From NCBI RefSeq assembly GCF_014203835.1, contig NZ_JACHJW010000001.1, forward strand, positions 6,212,501 through 6,276,500: 64,000 bases of DNA. Direction: 5' to 3'. This document shows positions 41,738 through 50,690 of this stretch, in pieces. Both the position numbers and the translations under genes were made by a program. The stretch is from Micromonospora polyrhachis (GTDB lineage Bacteria > Actinomycetota > Actinomycetes > Mycobacteriales > Micromonosporaceae). A model generated the notes under the pieces. The model saw nothing but the letters and a program-made list of their open reading frames with translations, made no database searches and was not told the DNA's origin. Every line of letters starts with the position of its first letter. Within the stretch, counting starts at the first letter, position 1.

Positions 41738-44317
41738 ATGTTGAGCGCTGGCCTGGATCCAGCTTCCGACGCGAAGTCGTCCCAGCGCCGTCGCCGTCTC
41801 GACGTCCGGGTGGTGCCACATCGGCGGCGTTCTCCGCTGCGACTACGTGACTGGCGGATGCGGACCAAGCTCGGTGCGGTGTTGATCCTCCCGTCGGTCG
41901 CGTTCCTGGTGCTCGCCGGGGTGCAGACCAACGTCCTCATCGGACGCACGAACGTGCTCGGTGACTTCGCCGAGCAGGTCGAGATGGGTCGGCCGATCAC
42001 CGCGCTGGTGCACGAGCTGCAACAGGAGCGGGCGCGGACCGCCGGTGAACTGGCTGGCCTCCGGTTCGCCCTGCCCGGCCGGGTCGATTCCGGTGCGGCG
42101 GTGGCGGCCTTGGATCCGCTCTACCACCGTACCGATGAGGCGATCACTCGATTCCGGAACGCCGGCAGCCCGCTGCTCGGCTCCGACGTCTCGTGGCGGG
42201 TCGCCTACTCCCGGGCCGACGAGGCACTCAACCTGCTCGCCGACGTACGGGCCGCGGTGCCGGCCGTCATGCTCAGCACCGAGACCGTGCTGGGCAACTA
42301 CAGTCGGGCGATCGAGGCGCTGCTGTCCCTGCTGGCCGAGCCCTCGCCCGGTTCCGATCAGCCGGAACTGACCGAGGCGGTGTTGCGGTACGTCCAGCTT
42401 GCCCGGGTCAAGGAGGTCGGTGCCCGGATCCGGGCCCAGCTCTACGGTGCCGGGCGGGCCCGGGCCTACGGCCCCGAGGACCAGATGATCCTCGCCGACC
42501 TGCGGGCGCAGCAGCTCGCCGCGCTCGCCGAGTTCCGGGTCGTGGCGACCACCGGACAGATCCAGCGGTACGACGAGATCGCCGTCGACCCGGGATTCCT
42601 CTCCGCCCTACGGATGGAGGGGAGCACTATTCCGTCGGACATCGACGATCCGGCTGTCCTCGAACCGGGGGCCTGGTGGGCGGCGAGCGAACAACGATCC
42701 GCCCTGCTGCGCCAGGTCGAGGTGGCGGTGCTCACCGACGCGGTGACGCTGGCGGACTCGCGTAGCGTCGCCCAGTTGCGCCGTACCCTGCTGGTCGCCG
42801 GTGGGGTGCTGGCGGTGCTGGCGGGCGCGCTGCTCATCTCGATCATCATCGGTCGGTCCGTCGCCCGGTCCCTGCGGATGCTGCGTACCCAGGCCCTGCG
42901 GGTTGCCCAGGTCGAGCTGCCCGAGGCGCTGGACCGGCTGCGCCAGGTGCACGCCGGGGTGTCGGAGATCGAGGTACCGCCCGCCGACGTGCGGGCGATG
43001 GACGAGATCGGTGAGGTCGCCGAGGCGTTCGTGGCGGTGCACCGCAGCGCGGTCACCGTCGCCGTGGAGCAGGCGGTCATGCGGCGCAACGTCAACGCCA
43101 TGTTCGTCAACCTGGCCCGGCGGAGCCAGGTGCTGGTCGAGCGACAGTTGGAACTCCTCGACGACCTGGAACGGGAGGAGGACGACCCGGACCAGCTGGA
43201 CAGTCTTTTCAAGATCGATCACCTGGCCGCCCGGATGCGGCGTAACGACGAAAGCCTGCTGGTGCTCGCCGGCTCCGAGCCCACCCGGCGCCGGGGCCGG
43301 CCGGTGCCGCTCTCCACGGTGATGCTCGCCGCGACGGCCGAGATCGAGCAGTACCAGCGGATCCGACCCGCGACGACCGGCCGCCTGCACATCGTCGGTC
43401 ACGCCGTCCCCGACCTCGTGCACCTGCTGGCCGAGCTGTTGGAGAACGCCACCTCCTTCTCGCCACCGGACACCGTCGTCCGGATAGCCGGACACCCACA
43501 CGGGCGGGACGAGGCGGTCATCGAGATCGTCGATGAGGGACTGGGCATGAGCCCGACCGCCATCGAGGCCGCGAACCAGACGCTCGCCTCTCCGCCCGCC
43601 GCCGACGTTTCCGCCTCCGAGCGGATGGGCCTGTTCGTCGTCAGTCACCTGGCCGCCCGTCAGAACATTCGAGTGCGCCTGGGTGCCGCCGGGCGGGGTG
43701 TCACCGCCGCCGTCTGGTTGCCGACCACCTTGCTTGCCCCCGCTGACCAGCGAGAGCCGGAGCATCAGCCACCCCGCCGGGTGCTCGCGGCACTGGCCGG
43801 ACCCACCGGGGCTGTCCCGGTCGGTGTCAGTTCGGCCCGTCAGATGCCGCCCGGTGTCAGTTCGGCCCGTCAGATGCCAACCAGGATCGTGCCGGCCAGT
43901 GGTGTTCCGGCTGCCATACCGACCGGTCAGCCGGTCACACCGACCGGCCCGACGGTCAGCTCTGCCCGTGCGGCTGGCACGACCGTGGCCGGCGCTACCC
44001 CGGCCCCCGCCAGCGCCTGGTGGTCGCGGCAGGGGGCCCGGCCAGCCGCCCCGGCACCAGTGCCGAAGCCCGCCGCACCCCGCACCGGCGGCGTCAACGC
44101 CCGCGGACTGCCGGTCCGGGTGCCGATGGCCCAGCTGCCCGGTGCCAACCCGGCGGAGGCACCGCCCACCCCGGCTCGACGGCATGAGCCGGACCCCGAG
44201 GCGGTGGGTGGCATGCTCACCCGCTTCTATGGCGGGGTACGGCGGGCGGAAGCCGAGGAGACCACCGAGATAGTCCTGCCGCCCAGCGGCACGCGTACCG
44301 AGAGGGAGCAACAGTGA
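41738..44317 (+). CDS. Conservon-type sensor histidine kinase (CvnA-like, nitrate-sensing domain)
   Basis: An 859-residue membrane kinase. A basic N-terminus and TM helix (about 46-63) are followed by an extracytoplasmic NIT-like helical domain (about 65-345, with HELQQERARTAGELAG), a second TM helix (about 351-373), a HAMP segment, a dimerisation region (NAMFVNLARRSQVLVERQLE; LDSLFKIDHLAARMRRND), and a HATPase domain with N box ELLENATSFSPP and G boxes DEGLGM and MGLFVVSHLA. The Pro/Ala-rich tail (about 675-859) contains a 30-bp tandem repeat. ATG 41738 is used, though GGAGG is very close; TTG 41741 is possible. A roadblock gene follows; the other conservon genes do not. Confidence 0.85.
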   Translation: MLSAGLDPASDAKSSQRRRRLDVRVVPHRRRSPLRLRDWRMRTKLGAVLILPSVAFLVLAGVQTNVLIGRTNVLGDFAEQVEMGRPITALVHELQQERARTAGELAGLRFALPGRVDSGAAVAALDPLYHRTDEAITRFRNAGSPLLGSDVSWRVAYSRADEALNLLADVRAAVPAVMLSTETVLGNYSRAIEALLSLLAEPSPGSDQPELTEAVLRYVQLARVKEVGARIRAQLYGAGRARAYGPEDQMILADLRAQQLAALAEFRVVATTGQIQRYDEIAVDPGFLSALRMEGSTIPSDIDDPAVLEPGAWWAASEQRSALLRQVEVAVLTDAVTLADSRSVAQLRRTLLVAGGVLAVLAGALLISIIIGRSVARSLRMLRTQALRVAQVELPEALDRLRQVHAGVSEIEVPPADVRAMDEIGEVAEAFVAVHRSAVTVAVEQAVMRRNVNAMFVNLARRSQVLVERQLELLDDLEREEDDPDQLDSLFKIDHLAARMRRNDESLLVLAGSEPTRRRGRPVPLSTVMLAATAEIEQYQRIRPATTGRLHIVGHAVPDLVHLLAELLENATSFSPPDTVVRIAGHPHGRDEAVIEIVDEGLGMSPTAIEAANQTLASPPAADVSASERMGLFVVSHLAARQNIRVRLGAAGRGVTAAVWLPTTLLAPADQREPEHQPPRRVLAALAGPTGAVPVGVSSARQMPPGVSSARQMPTRIVPASGVPAAIPTGQPVTPTGPTVSSARAAGTTVAGATPAPASAWWSRQGARPAAPAPVPKPAAPRTGGVNARGLPVRVPMAQLPGANPAEAPPTPARRHEPDPEAVGGMLTRFYGGVRRAEAEETTEIVLPPSGTRTEREQQ
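43823..43878 (+). repeat. 30-bp coding tandem repeat in the kinase tail
   Basis: GGTGTCAGTTCGGCCCGTCA recurs 30 bp later (43823 and 43853), encoding GVSSARQMP twice in the disordered C-terminal tail. Confidence 0.85.
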
Positions 44318-44736
44318 CAACGCTCAGTCAAGAGGCTCGGGACCTGAGCTGGCTGGTCAACGCCTTCACCGAGCGGGTGCCCGGGGTGTCGCACGCGATC
44401 GTGGTCTCGTCCGACGGGCTGCTCGTGGCGATCTCCGACCATCTGCCGCGGGACCACGCCGACAAGCTCTCCGCGGTCACCTCAGGCCTGATGAGCATCA
44501 CCGCCGGGGCGGCGCAGATGTTCGACAACGACGTGGTCAAGCAGACCGTGGTGGAGATGGGCCGGGGCTACTTCCTGGTCATGCAGATCCGGGACGGCTC
44601 GATCCTGGCCACCCTGGCCGGCAGCGAGGCCGACATCGGAGTGGTGGGTTACGAGATGGCTCGGCTGGCCAAGCAGACCGGAGAGATGCTGACCCCGGCG
44701 CTGCGGGCGGAACTCCAACAGGCGTTGCCCCGCTGA
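44314..44736 (+). CDS. Roadblock/LC7 domain protein (CvnB-like)
   Basis: A 140-residue cytoplasmic roadblock/LC7 protein: LSWLVNAFTERVPGVSHAIVVSSDGLLVA, DHADKLSAVTSGLMSITAGA and FLVMQIRDGSILATLAGSEADIGVVGYEMARL, quoted here as short parts of each helix-strand block (for example SHAIVVSSDGLLVAIS and GSILATLAGSEADIG). In conservons, the kinase-like protein, this roadblock protein, a DUF742 protein and a Ras-like GTPase form a G-protein-type sensor. GTG 44314 overlaps the kinase stop by four bases. The next gene is on the opposite strand, so DUF742 and GTPase partners are missing from this locus. Confidence 0.88.
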   Translation: MTTLSQEARDLSWLVNAFTERVPGVSHAIVVSSDGLLVAISDHLPRDHADKLSAVTSGLMSITAGAAQMFDNDVVKQTVVEMGRGYFLVMQIRDGSILATLAGSEADIGVVGYEMARLAKQTGEMLTPALRAELQQALPR

Positions 44737-44768
44737 CGACGGGGTCAGCCAGCCACTCCGGCTCGGGA

Positions 44769-46172
44769 TCAGATGACGTTGGCCGCGATCACCTGGCGAT
44801 ACCAGTGCCCGCTGCGCTTGAGGATCCGCTCCTGCGTGGCGTAGTCCACGTAGATCAGACCCCAGCGCTGGTCGTACCCCTCGTTCCACTCGAAGTTGTC
44901 GAGCAGGGACCAGACGTGGAAGCTCTCCAGCGGTACGCCGTCGGTGATGGCTCGATGAGCGGCGGCGAGGTGGTCCCGGAGGAAGCTGATCCGCCCGGTG
45001 TCGTCGATGGTGCCGTCCGCGTCGGGTCGGTCGGGGGTGGGCAGGCCGTTCTCGGTGATGGTGAGCGGTACGTCGCCGTAGTCGCGTGTGACCCGGGTGA
45101 GGATGTCGTACATCCCGGCGGGGTAGATCTGCTGCCACTCCGCCTGCGACGTCGGCCACCGGCGTACGGAGCCGCCGTCGTTGGTGACGTAGATCGGCGT
45201 GTAGTACTGCACCGCGAGCAGGTCTACGGGGGCGGAGATGATTGCCAGGTCGCCATCCCGGATCCCGCGCACCATCCGGCTGTCCGGGCCGAGATCGGCC
45301 AGTACGTCGGCCGGGTACCGGCCCTTGAGGATGGAGTCGAGGTAGAGACGGTTCTCGTAGCCGTCGTACAGCCGGGTGGCGGCTTCGGCGGCGGCGCTGT
45401 CGTCGGCGGGGTAGCACGGATGGAGGTTGAGCGCCGGGCCGATCCGCCCCGGTTCACCACTGCCTCGGAAGGCCTGTACGGCGAGCCCGTGCGCCAGTTG
45501 GAGGTGGTGTGCCACGAGGTACGCGGCGGCGGGATCCTGCCGGCCAGGGGCATGGTGTCCCTGCAGGTAGCCGTTCTGTACCACCGTCTTGGGTTCGTTG
45601 ATGGTCAGCCAGGTGGCGACCTCCGCGCCGAGCCCTCGAAACACCGCGTCGGCGTAGTCGGCGAACCGGTGGGCCACATCGCGGGATTCCCAGCCACCGA
45701 CGTCCTGCAGGGACTGGGGGAGGTCCCAGTGGTAGAGCGTCGCCATCGGGGTGATGCCCCGCTCGTGCAGCCCGTCGACCAGGCGCCGGTAGAAGTCCAG
45801 GCCCCGCTGGTTGGGTGTACCCCTACCGTCGGCCTGGATCCGAGGCCAGGAGATGGAGAACCGGTACGTACGTAGTCCCAGCTCCTGCATCAGGTCCAGG
45901 TCGGACAGGTACCGGTGGTAGTGGTCGGCGGCGACGTCACCGTTGTCACCACCTCGGGTACGGCCCGGGGTGTGGCTGAACGTGTCCCAGATGGAGGTGC
46001 CGCGCCCGTCGTGCTTGGCCGCGCCCTCGATCTGGTACGCCGATGTGGCGGCTCCCCACCCGAAGCCGTCGGGGAAGTGAAGGCCGAGCACCGGTTCGGG
46101 CTCGGGGGGTAACTCGGAGGTGGGGGACGCGGCAGTGTGGTGCAGCAGGTGCCGCCGGTTGGCTGTGGACAT
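44769..46172 (-). CDS. GH1 beta-glucosidase (intracellular)
   Basis: A 467-residue GH1 family glycosidase that cleaves cellobiose and short beta-glucosides after uptake. There is no signal peptide. The fold starts FPDGFGWGAATSAYQIEGAA; the acid/base Glu is in TWLTINEPKT (E193) and the nucleophile Glu in LTITENGLPTP (E374). RYRFSISWPRI-type RTYRFSISWPRIQ and SLLDNFEWNEGY complete the active site. ATG 46172 follows GAGGAGA eight bases upstream. A CebR-type box lies about 42 bp upstream, so expression should be induced by cello-oligosaccharides. It diverges from the GH48 cellulase gene. Confidence 0.93.
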   Translation of the reverse strand: MSTANRRHLLHHTAASPTSELPPEPEPVLGLHFPDGFGWGAATSAYQIEGAAKHDGRGTSIWDTFSHTPGRTRGGDNGDVAADHYHRYLSDLDLMQELGLRTYRFSISWPRIQADGRGTPNQRGLDFYRRLVDGLHERGITPMATLYHWDLPQSLQDVGGWESRDVAHRFADYADAVFRGLGAEVATWLTINEPKTVVQNGYLQGHHAPGRQDPAAAYLVAHHLQLAHGLAVQAFRGSGEPGRIGPALNLHPCYPADDSAAAEAATRLYDGYENRLYLDSILKGRYPADVLADLGPDSRMVRGIRDGDLAIISAPVDLLAVQYYTPIYVTNDGGSVRRWPTSQAEWQQIYPAGMYDILTRVTRDYGDVPLTITENGLPTPDRPDADGTIDDTGRISFLRDHLAAAHRAITDGVPLESFHVWSLLDNFEWNEGYDQRWGLIYVDYATQERILKRSGHWYRQVIAANVI

Positions 46173-46213
46173 TCGGTTTTCTCCTCGTGATTGGACGGTC
46201 ATCCACGATAGCG

Positions 46214-46227
46214 CGGGAGCGCTCCCA
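46214..46227. promoter_or_regulatory. CebR-type operator 1
   Basis: CGGGAGCGCTCCCA differs by one base from the Streptomyces CebR consensus TGGGAGCGCTCCCA. It lies just upstream of the beta-glucosidase gene. Confidence 0.85.
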
Positions 46228-46554
46228 GACGGGGTAGCGTCCGCCTCTGGCTGATTGCCGATTCCTGAGAGCGCAGACCGCCGAGGATCAACCTCAATGG
46301 CAGTAGAGTGGGGACGGGGAGGGCAACCCCGTCCCCACCGTGGATGACACACACGTGCGGGCGGACTGGCATCCATCCCGACGTGCCGCGGGAGCCGGGC
46401 CACGCGAGTGGCTCTGGTTCCACCTCCTTTCGATGGTGCTGAGTCGGCTGACGGCGGAATCCGGGCTGGACCGCCGGCAGCCGCGCGGCGAAGCGGTGTC
46501 GATCCACGAGGGGCAAAGTGGTGACACCGAGTCGACCTGTTCGACCACCTTCTA

Positions 46555-46568
46555 TGGAAGCGCTCCCA
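46555..46568. promoter_or_regulatory. CebR-type operator 2
   Basis: TGGAAGCGCTCCCA differs by one base from the consensus. It lies between the two divergent genes, about 120 bp upstream of the cellulase promoter. Confidence 0.8.
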
Positions 46569-46670
46569 TCGGGTGGTTCCTGGACTGTAACCCTCGTCAC
46601 GTGAATGTGAAAGGCCCGGAACGGGATCGAAACATTTCCCTGTCGCTGGCGGGCCTGCGGGCGTGGGCTG

Positions 46671-46699
46671 TTGTTTGCGGGAGCGCTCCCATGTAAGAC
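46671..46699 (+). promoter_or_regulatory. Cellulase promoter with CebR-type operator 3 in the spacer
   Basis: TTGTTT (46671-46676) and TAAGAC (46694-46699) are 17 bp apart. The operator CGGGAGCGCTCCCA (46678-46691) fills the spacer, so a bound repressor would exclude RNA polymerase. A leader of about 230 bases precedes ATG 46934. Confidence 0.7.
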
Positions 46700-46933
46700 T
46701 GTCGAAGCTGTGGCCGGGAGCCACACCGCGCGAGCAGCGGGTTGCCGAGGGCAGTCAACAGGCGACCCCGTTTCCCGCCGACCGGAGCGCGTCACCGTCC
46801 TCCGGCGGCCATGCGCCCGATCCGGGTCGGGTCCGACCACCCTCCGCCACGCCCACCGCGTGTCCGTACCGGGGCCGTGGGCGCCCGCCGGGACCGTACG
46901 GCCCGGCCCAGTCTCACAAGGAGACAGCGAGCT

Positions 46934-49840
46934 ATGAGACTCAAGGCAAGACGCCGATTGGCGGCCGTTGCCACCGGCGTACTGGTGGCCGCCGGGCTCA
47001 CCCTGCCCGGTGGGGCGGCACACGCCGCGCCCTCCTGCGACGTGGTCTACGCGACGAACGACTGGAACACCGGATTCACCGCCAACGTGACCGTCACGAA
47101 CCTCGGTGATCCGGTCACCTCATGGACGTTGACCTTCGACTTTCCCGGAAATCAGCGGATCACCCAGGGCTGGTCGGCCAACTGGAGCCAGTCCGGTAAC
47201 CGGGTGACCGCCACGAACATGTCGTACAACGGGAACCTGGGCACCGGAGCCTCGACCGCCATCGGCTTCAACGGTGCCTACAGCGGCACCAACGCAAAGC
47301 CGACCTCGTTCGCGGTCAACGGGGTGACCTGCGGCGGCATCGGTCAGCCGCAGCCGCCGACGGTCAGCCTCACCGTGCCCGCCGGACCGTTCGAGGCCCC
47401 CGCCGACGTACCGCTGACCGCCACCGCCAGCGACCCGGACGGCACCATTGCCAAGGTCGAGTTCTACCGCAACGGTCTGCTGGTCAACACCGACACCAGC
47501 GCACCGTACAGCTATCTGCTGGAGGACCTGCCAGCCGGCGCGTACACGGTGCAGGCCAAGGCGTACGACAACGCGAACCTCACCGCGACCGCCGAGAGGG
47601 CGTTCACCGTGACCCCCGCGTCCGGGCCGGTTCTGGTAGCCACCCCGTCCTCGGTCAGCGTGGCCGAGGGGAGCAGCTCCACGGTGAACCTGAAGCTCAG
47701 CGCCGCCCCGGCCGGCAACGTGCCGGTCACCCTGACCCGGACCGGGGACACCGACGTCACCGTCACCCCGACCTCGGCCGTGCTGACCCCGACCACCTGG
47801 AACACCGGCGTGAACCTCACCATCTCGGCGGCCGAGGACGCTGACACCGTGGGCGGTACCGCCACCATCACCGCCTCTGCCACCGGGTACGCCCCGCTGG
47901 CGATCATCGCCACGGAGATCGACAACGATGTCCCGGGCGGCGACAACATCTACACCGCCCGGTTCCTGGAGCAGTACGGGAAAATCAAGAACTCGGGCTA
48001 CTTCAGCCCCGAGGGCGTGCCGTACCACTCCATCGAGACACTGATCGTCGAGGCACCCGACCACGGCCACGAGACCACCTCCGAGGCGTTCAGCTTCTGG
48101 ATCTGGCTGGAGGCGCAGTACGGCCGGGTCACCCAGAACTGGGCACCGTTCAACAACGCCTGGACGGTGATGGAGAACTACATCATCCCGTCGCACGCCG
48201 ACCAGCCGACCGCCGGTGTCAACGGCACCGCGCAGTACGCCGCCGAGTACAACCTGCCCAGCCAGTATCCGTCCCAGTTGCAGCCCTCGGTGTCGGTCGG
48301 TGCCGACCCACTGCGTAACGAGTTGCAGTCCACCTACGGCACCGGCGACATCTACGGCATGCACTGGCTGCTGGACGTGGACAACACGTACGGCTTCGGT
48401 CGGTGCGGCGACGGCACCACCCGCCCGGCGTACATCAACACCTTCCAGCGTGGCCCGCAGGAGTCGGTGTGGGAGACCGTGCCGCAGCCGTCCTGCGACA
48501 CGTTCCGCCACGGCGGCCCCAACGGCTACCTGGACATCTCCGTCAAGGAGGCCAACGCCCCGGCGAAACAGTGGAAGTACACCAACGCGCCGGACGCCGA
48601 CGCCCGCGCCGTGCAGGCCGCCTACTGGGCGCTGACCTGGGCGAAGGCCCAGGGCAAGCAGGCTGACGTGGCGGCCACCGTGGCCAAGGCCGCCAAGATG
48701 GGCGACTACCTGCGCTACGCGATGTTCGACAAGTACTTCAAGAAGATCGGCAACTGTGTCGGGCCGACCACCTGCCCGGCCGGCACCGGTAGGGACTCCG
48801 CGCACTACCTGATGTCGTGGTACTACGCCTGGGGCGGCGCGACCGACACGTCGGCCGGCTGGTCCTGGCGGATCGGCTCCAGCCACAACCACTTCGGCTA
48901 CCAGAACCCGTTCGCCGCCTGGGCGCTGACCAACGTGGCCGAGCTGAGGCCGCAGTCGCCGACCGCGGTCGCCGACTGGACCAACAGCCTCAACCGGCAG
49001 TTGGAGTTCTACCAGTGGCTCCAGTCCGCCGAGGGGGCCATCTCCGGCGGTGCCACCAACAGCTGGGACGGGGCGTACGCCCAGCCGCCGGCCGGCAAGT
49101 CCACCTTCTACGGCATGTTCTACGACGACCACCCGGTCTACGAGGACCCGGGCAGCAACCAGTGGTTCGGCATGCAGGTCTGGTCGCTGCAACGAGTCGC
49201 GGAGCTGTACTACGTGACCGGCAACGCCAAGGCCAAGGCCATCCTCGACAAGTGGGTGCCGTGGGCCATCGCCAACACCACGATCGGCACCGGTGGTGCC
49301 TTCGAGATCCCGGCGGACATGCGGTGGACCGGTCAGCCGGCCGTCTGGAATCCGGTGAACCCGCAGCCGAACACCAACCTGCACGTCGAGGTCACCGCCA
49401 AGGGCCGGGACGTGGGCGTCGGTGCGGCGTACGCCCGGACCCTGATGTGGTACGCGGCCAAGTCGGGTAACGCGGCGGCGAAGACCACCGCCAAGGGGCT
49501 ACTCGACGCGATGTACGCGCACGCCGAGGCCAAGGGCATCTCGACGGTGGAGACCCGGGCGGACTACCGCCGGTTCGACGACGTGTACGACGCCAGCACC
49601 GGGCAGGGCCTCTACCTGCCGCCGGGCTGGACCGGTCGGATGCCCAACGGGGACGCCATCACCGCGGGCAAGAGCTTCGTGGACATCCGGTCCTTCTACC
49701 GCACCGACCCGGACTGGCCGAAGGTCCAGGCGTACCTCAATGGTGGTCCGGTGCCGGAGTTCCGCTACCACCGGTTCTGGGCACAGACGGACATCGCCAT
49801 GGCGTTCGCCGACTTCGCCCACCTGTTCCCGAACGGCTGA
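46934..49840 (+). CDS. GH48 cellulase with CBM2 (processive cellobiohydrolase)
   Basis: A 968-residue secreted enzyme. The signal peptide ends near AHA-AP (about 31). A CBM2 cellulose-binding domain (about 35-133, bounded by Cys35 and Cys133, with conserved Trp in NDWNTGF, WSANWSQ) is followed by an Ig-like domain (about 140-232, SDPDGTIAKVEFYRNG), a Calx-beta-like domain (about 235-330) and the GH48 catalytic domain (about 338-968). The latter begins FLEQYGKIKNSGYFSPEG, and HETTSEAFSFW (Glu about 384) carries the proposed acid. GH48 enzymes release cellobiose from chain ends. ATG 46934 has AAGGAG upstream. Three CebR-type boxes precede it, and a terminator follows. Confidence 0.93.
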   Translation: MRLKARRRLAAVATGVLVAAGLTLPGGAAHAAPSCDVVYATNDWNTGFTANVTVTNLGDPVTSWTLTFDFPGNQRITQGWSANWSQSGNRVTATNMSYNGNLGTGASTAIGFNGAYSGTNAKPTSFAVNGVTCGGIGQPQPPTVSLTVPAGPFEAPADVPLTATASDPDGTIAKVEFYRNGLLVNTDTSAPYSYLLEDLPAGAYTVQAKAYDNANLTATAERAFTVTPASGPVLVATPSSVSVAEGSSSTVNLKLSAAPAGNVPVTLTRTGDTDVTVTPTSAVLTPTTWNTGVNLTISAAEDADTVGGTATITASATGYAPLAIIATEIDNDVPGGDNIYTARFLEQYGKIKNSGYFSPEGVPYHSIETLIVEAPDHGHETTSEAFSFWIWLEAQYGRVTQNWAPFNNAWTVMENYIIPSHADQPTAGVNGTAQYAAEYNLPSQYPSQLQPSVSVGADPLRNELQSTYGTGDIYGMHWLLDVDNTYGFGRCGDGTTRPAYINTFQRGPQESVWETVPQPSCDTFRHGGPNGYLDISVKEANAPAKQWKYTNAPDADARAVQAAYWALTWAKAQGKQADVAATVAKAAKMGDYLRYAMFDKYFKKIGNCVGPTTCPAGTGRDSAHYLMSWYYAWGGATDTSAGWSWRIGSSHNHFGYQNPFAAWALTNVAELRPQSPTAVADWTNSLNRQLEFYQWLQSAEGAISGGATNSWDGAYAQPPAGKSTFYGMFYDDHPVYEDPGSNQWFGMQVWSLQRVAELYYVTGNAKAKAILDKWVPWAIANTTIGTGGAFEIPADMRWTGQPAVWNPVNPQPNTNLHVEVTAKGRDVGVGAAYARTLMWYAAKSGNAAAKTTAKGLLDAMYAHAEAKGISTVETRADYRRFDDVYDASTGQGLYLPPGWTGRMPNGDAITAGKSFVDIRSFYRTDPDWPKVQAYLNGGPVPEFRYHRFWAQTDIAMAFADFAHLFPNG

Positions 49841-49843
49841 GGT

Positions 49844-49897
49844 GTGAGGAAGGGCCCCTTCCACGGCAAGCAGCGACGAGAAGGGGCCCTTCCTCAC
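49844..49897. terminator. Bidirectional terminator, interspersed-repeat type
   Basis: GTGAGGAAGGGCCCCTTC (49844-49861) and its perfect inverse (49880-49897) form an 18-bp stem with an 18-base loop between the convergent GH48 and DUF3159 genes. I recall similar G/C-rich repeats between genes in Micromonosporaceae. The left arm starts just after the cellulase stop, and the right arm overlaps the end of the DUF3159 gene. Confidence 0.75.
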
Positions 49898-50541
49898 CTC
49901 AGGACGGGGTGGCGGAGGCCAGGGTGCTCGGGGGGTAGGGACCGGCGGATGACCCACCAGCTGCCGGCCAGGCAGGCCGCCACCAGTGGCCAGGTCAGGA
50001 CGACGCGAGCGGTGGCGAGGGCCAGCACCTGGTCGGCCAGGTAGAGCGGGATGAACACGGCGAGCCGCAGGACGTACTGCATCACCCAGACCCAGCTGCC
50101 CCGGCCGTACGCCCGCAGTAGCGCCGGGTCACGCCGCCACCGGGTACGTTGACCGAGCATGATACCGACGACGACGCCCAGCAGCGGCCAACGCACCACG
50201 ATGCTGACCGTCCAGGCCAGCGCACTGGCCGCGTTGGAGACGAGCTGGAGCAGGAAGAAGTCGCTCGCCCGACCGGTACGCAGGGCGATGAGGGCGGCCA
50301 GGCAGACGGCGAGCAGGCCGACCAGCACCGAGCGGGGTCGGTGCCGATGGCTCAGCCGCCACCCGGCCACCGCCACGCCCACCAGCAGCGCCGCGATCAC
50401 CCCACCCCAGACCGACTCCCCACCGACCAACCAGCCGACACCGAATCCGATCGGCGGCAGCGTCGCGTCGATCGCCCCCCGACGCCCACCGAGCAGGCTG
50501 GCGAGGGATTCCGACTGGTCACGCTCGGGTGCCAAGGACAT
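49894..50541 (-). CDS. DUF3159 membrane protein
   Basis: A 215-residue integral membrane protein of the DUF3159 family, found in actinobacteria and of unknown function. The N-terminus ASLLGGRRGAIDATLPPIGFGVGWLVG carries the family GGRRGAIDATLPP motif. Five to six hydrophobic segments follow, with the charged loop QRTRWRRDPALLRAYGRGSWVW. ATG 50541 is chosen because GGAGGTGAGG stands directly upstream; longer frames to 50619 lack a ribosome site. The gap to the divergent PAP2 gene has an iron-box-like sequence. Its 3' end overlaps the right arm of the terminator by four bases. Confidence 0.82.
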   Translation of the reverse strand: MSLAPERDQSESLASLLGGRRGAIDATLPPIGFGVGWLVGGESVWGGVIAALLVGVAVAGWRLSHRHRPRSVLVGLLAVCLAALIALRTGRASDFFLLQLVSNAASALAWTVSIVVRWPLLGVVVGIMLGQRTRWRRDPALLRAYGRGSWVWVMQYVLRLAVFIPLYLADQVLALATARVVLTWPLVAACLAGSWWVIRRSLPPEHPGLRHPVLR

Positions 50542-50623
50542 CCTCACCTCCGGTAGCTGGCCGGTGCCGAGCGCGGTACCGGTTGGTGGCATGACGCCCG
50601 GACCGGGTTGAGCACCCAATTTC

Positions 50624-50642
50624 TTAGGGGAGCCTAACCCGT
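50624..50642. promoter_or_regulatory. Iron-box-like sequence between DUF3159 and PAP2 genes
   Basis: TTAGGGGAGCCTAACCCGT matches 13 of 19 positions of the iron-box consensus, including TTAGG, AG and CTAACC. It is weaker than the box at 18883. Confidence 0.35.
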
Positions 50643-50690
50643 CGAGGTCTGACCGAGCGGAGGGAGCCCTCCGGCACTACCGTAGATGGC

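Noticed and set aside
46340-46696. A 118-codon ORF between beta-glucosidase and cellulase
   Set aside because: It runs across two CebR-type operators and the cellulase promoter, and lacks a ribosome site and protein-like composition.
47120-49384. A 754-codon leftward frame inside the cellulase gene
   Set aside because: Antisense shadow of the GH48 gene: Val/Gly/Arg-rich and without a known fold.
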